Origin: a virus
Length of the DNA stretch: 23,784 bases
Virus record (IMG/VR): IMGVR_UViG_3300012936_000167
Coordinates: 1-23,784 of that record
Direction: 5' to 3' (one strand)
Made by a program: the position numbers and the translations under genes. A model generated the notes under the pieces. That model made no database searches and was not told the origin of the DNA. It was given only the letters and a program-made list of their open reading frames with translations. Shown piece after piece: positions 22,948 through 23,784 of the stretch (the stretch's first letter is position 1; each line of letters begins with the position of its first letter).

Positions 22948-23784
22948 AACATTTAGATTTATTTTCAGGTATAGGTGGATTTAGTCTTGGCTTGGAGGAG
23001 GCGGGACTGGTTGATACAGTAGCTTTTTGTGACTGGGAACCATACTGTCAAGAAGTATTAAAAAAACACTGGCCAGGAGTGCCTGTGTATGGAGATATAA
23101 AGGAGCTAACACATGAAAGACTCAGATCAGATGGAATTGATTCCATCGACATCATTACAGGAGGATACCCCTGTCAACCCTTCTCAGTCGCTGGACGTCA
23201 AAAAGCTGAGCAGGATCCGAGACATCTCTGGCCAGAGTATTTTAGACTTATCAAAGAACTCAGGCCCACTTGGGTTATTGGAGAAAACGTTAGTGGACAC
23301 GTTAAACTCGGTCTCGACACCGTACTCGAGAACTTGGAGAGTGAAGGCTACGCCACAAGGACGTTTAGTATTTCAGCTTCGAGCATCGGTGCAAACCATC
23401 AAAGAGAAAGGATCTGGATTATTGCCAACTCCAACAACACAGGAGATAGAACATCCGAACATGAAATTGACAAAGACAGGGAGAAGACTGTCGAAGGACG
23501 GAAAGAGCAGCCACAGCTTAAATCTAGCCGACACAGTAAGGATATGGAGAACTCCAGACGCTCACAGTGGCCGTGGAGCTTCGAGCAAGGAGAGGATGAA
23601 AATGAAACTGAAGAAGGGAATGCCAATCAGTTTGAACGATCAGGTAGCTCATCCGAACCTGATGTGGCCAACACCAAGAGCGTCAGCAGCTATGGCAGAG
23701 AACATCGAAAATATACAGAGGAGGGGGACAGAAAGAGGGAAGTTGGAAGAGCGGGTAGCCCTGAGGTGGCCGACTCCGACAACG
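22941..23784 (+). CDS. 5-methylcytosine DNA methyltransferase (3' partial)
   Basis: This enzyme transfers a methyl group from S-adenosylmethionine to carbon 5 of cytosine. The visible 281 residues carry motif I DLFSGIGGFSLGLE (6-19), motif II CDWEPYC (30-36), motif IV GGYPCQPFSVAG with the catalytic Cys78, motif VI ENV (115-117) and motif VIII QRERIWIIA (154-162). The region after 163 is hydrophilic and probably belongs to the target-recognition part; motifs IX and X lie beyond the window. The only start that keeps motif I intact is ATT 22941, seven bases after a perfect AAGGAGG. The next possible start, a TTG at 22996 or so, would remove motif I. It overlaps the primase by 7 bases and probably protects phage DNA from restriction. 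Confidence 0.88.
   Translation, partial: MLKHLDLFSGIGGFSLGLEEAGLVDTVAFCDWEPYCQEVLKKHWPGVPVYGDIKELTHERLRSDGIDSIDIITGGYPCQPFSVAGRQKAEQDPRHLWPEYFRLIKELRPTWVIGENVSGHVKLGLDTVLENLESEGYATRTFSISASSIGANHQRERIWIIANSNNTGDRTSEHEIDKDREKTVEGRKEQPQLKSSRHSKDMENSRRSQWPWSFEQGEDENETEEGNANQFERSGSSSEPDVANTKSVSSYGREHRKYTEEGDRKREVGRAGSPEVADSDN
23113..23784 (+). CDS. Overlapping gene in +1 frame of the methyltransferase (3' partial)
   Basis: A second frame, shifted by one base from the methyltransferase, is open for all 224 codons to the window edge. It starts at ATG 23113 behind an ideal AAAGGAG (23099-23105, seven bases upstream). The protein has a plausible composition and repeated motifs: SRTWRVKATPQGRLVFQLRA (about 72-91), then LLPTP (103-107), IWRTP (144-148), LMWPTP (183-188) and LRWPTP (217-222). 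I recall phage proteins with the same TPxGRLxFQL and LLPTPT or WPTP pattern that are found with or annotated as cytosine methylases. A new overlapping gene or a conserved dual-coding region is therefore likely. A lone sequencing frameshift is less likely because the methyltransferase frame is also open throughout. No function can be stated. Confidence 0.6.
   Translation, partial: MKDSDQMELIPSTSLQEDTPVNPSQSLDVKKLSRIRDISGQSILDLSKNSGPLGLLEKTLVDTLNSVSTPYSRTWRVKATPQGRLVFQLRASVQTIKEKGSGLLPTPTTQEIEHPNMKLTKTGRRLSKDGKSSHSLNLADTVRIWRTPDAHSGRGASSKERMKMKLKKGMPISLNDQVAHPNLMWPTPRASAAMAENIENIQRRGTERGKLEERVALRWPTPTT

Noticed and set aside
23399-23626. A - strand frame of 75 codons in the methyltransferase region
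   Set aside because: It has no ribosome-binding site and is Ser/Cys/Leu-rich, the usual complement of Glu/Arg/Gln-rich coding; two + strand frames explain the region better.
23113-23784. A simple sequencing frameshift splitting one methyltransferase gene
   Set aside because: A single frameshift would normally leave the original frame closed soon after the error; here both frames stay open to the window end and the second has its own start site.
1-23784. tRNA genes, CRISPR arrays, insertion sequences or attachment sites
   Set aside because: I saw no cloverleaf with a conserved T-loop, no regularly spaced direct repeats, and no transposase or integrase reading frame.

Overview
The window looks like part of the genome of an uncultivated, AT-rich marine tailed phage, most likely a podovirus of a marine bacterium. 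The reasons are tightly packed genes with ATGA/TAATG overlaps, a run of long internal-virion/ejection-type proteins, a T4-type endolysin, a phage primase and SSB-like module, and several 2OG-Fe(II) oxygenases, which are typical cargo of marine cyanophages and pelagiphages. No terminase, portal, capsid, RNA polymerase or integrase is inside the window, so the phage type and host are inferences.

Layout. (1) 1-3659, + strand: an accessory cassette of three 2OG-Fe(II) oxygenase-like genes, a DUF6065-like gene, a small gene that may be a degenerate relative of the oxygenase fold, and a GT-A glycosyltransferase-like gene. (2) 3700-5526: a large beta-rich virion protein. (3) 5527-7819: three more oxygenase-like genes wrapped around two very small genes and a small virion-type protein. 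(4) 7859-16372: six virion genes joined mostly by 1-base TAATG overlaps, including three to five likely DNA-ejection/internal proteins. (5) 16445-16894: a T4-lysozyme-type endolysin, preceded by an 8-codon minicistron with a strong ribosome-binding site. (6) 19605 down to 16891, - strand: a four-gene operon with an SNF2-type helicase, a PAPS-reductase-like ATP pyrophosphatase and two small genes. (7) 19683-23784, + strand: a second operon divergent from the helicase operon, with two small proteins, an SSB-like protein, a terminator, an archaeo-eukaryotic-type primase and a 5-methylcytosine methyltransferase that runs off the end.

How the genes fit together. The right side is DNA metabolism: ssDNA binding, priming and DNA methylation, driven from a back-to-back promoter region at about 19608-19672 that also serves the SNF2/PAPS-reductase-like operon. 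The left side is virion assembly and lysis, interrupted by six (perhaps seven) small Fe(II)/2-oxoglutarate enzymes and a glycosyltransferase that probably hydroxylate or decorate a virion, host or nucleic-acid substrate. The oxygenase genes look more AT-rich than the virion genes (for example 28% GC in 5701-5760 against 40% in 4681-4740), as expected of mobile cargo.

The most unusual part is the right end. The methyltransferase gene appears to start at an ATT codon behind a perfect AAGGAGG, and a second long reading frame (224 codons, ATG with its own AAAGGAG site) is open inside it in the +1 frame to the window edge. That second frame has protein-like repeated WPTP motifs and a sharp local rise in GC, so the two genes look truly overlapping.
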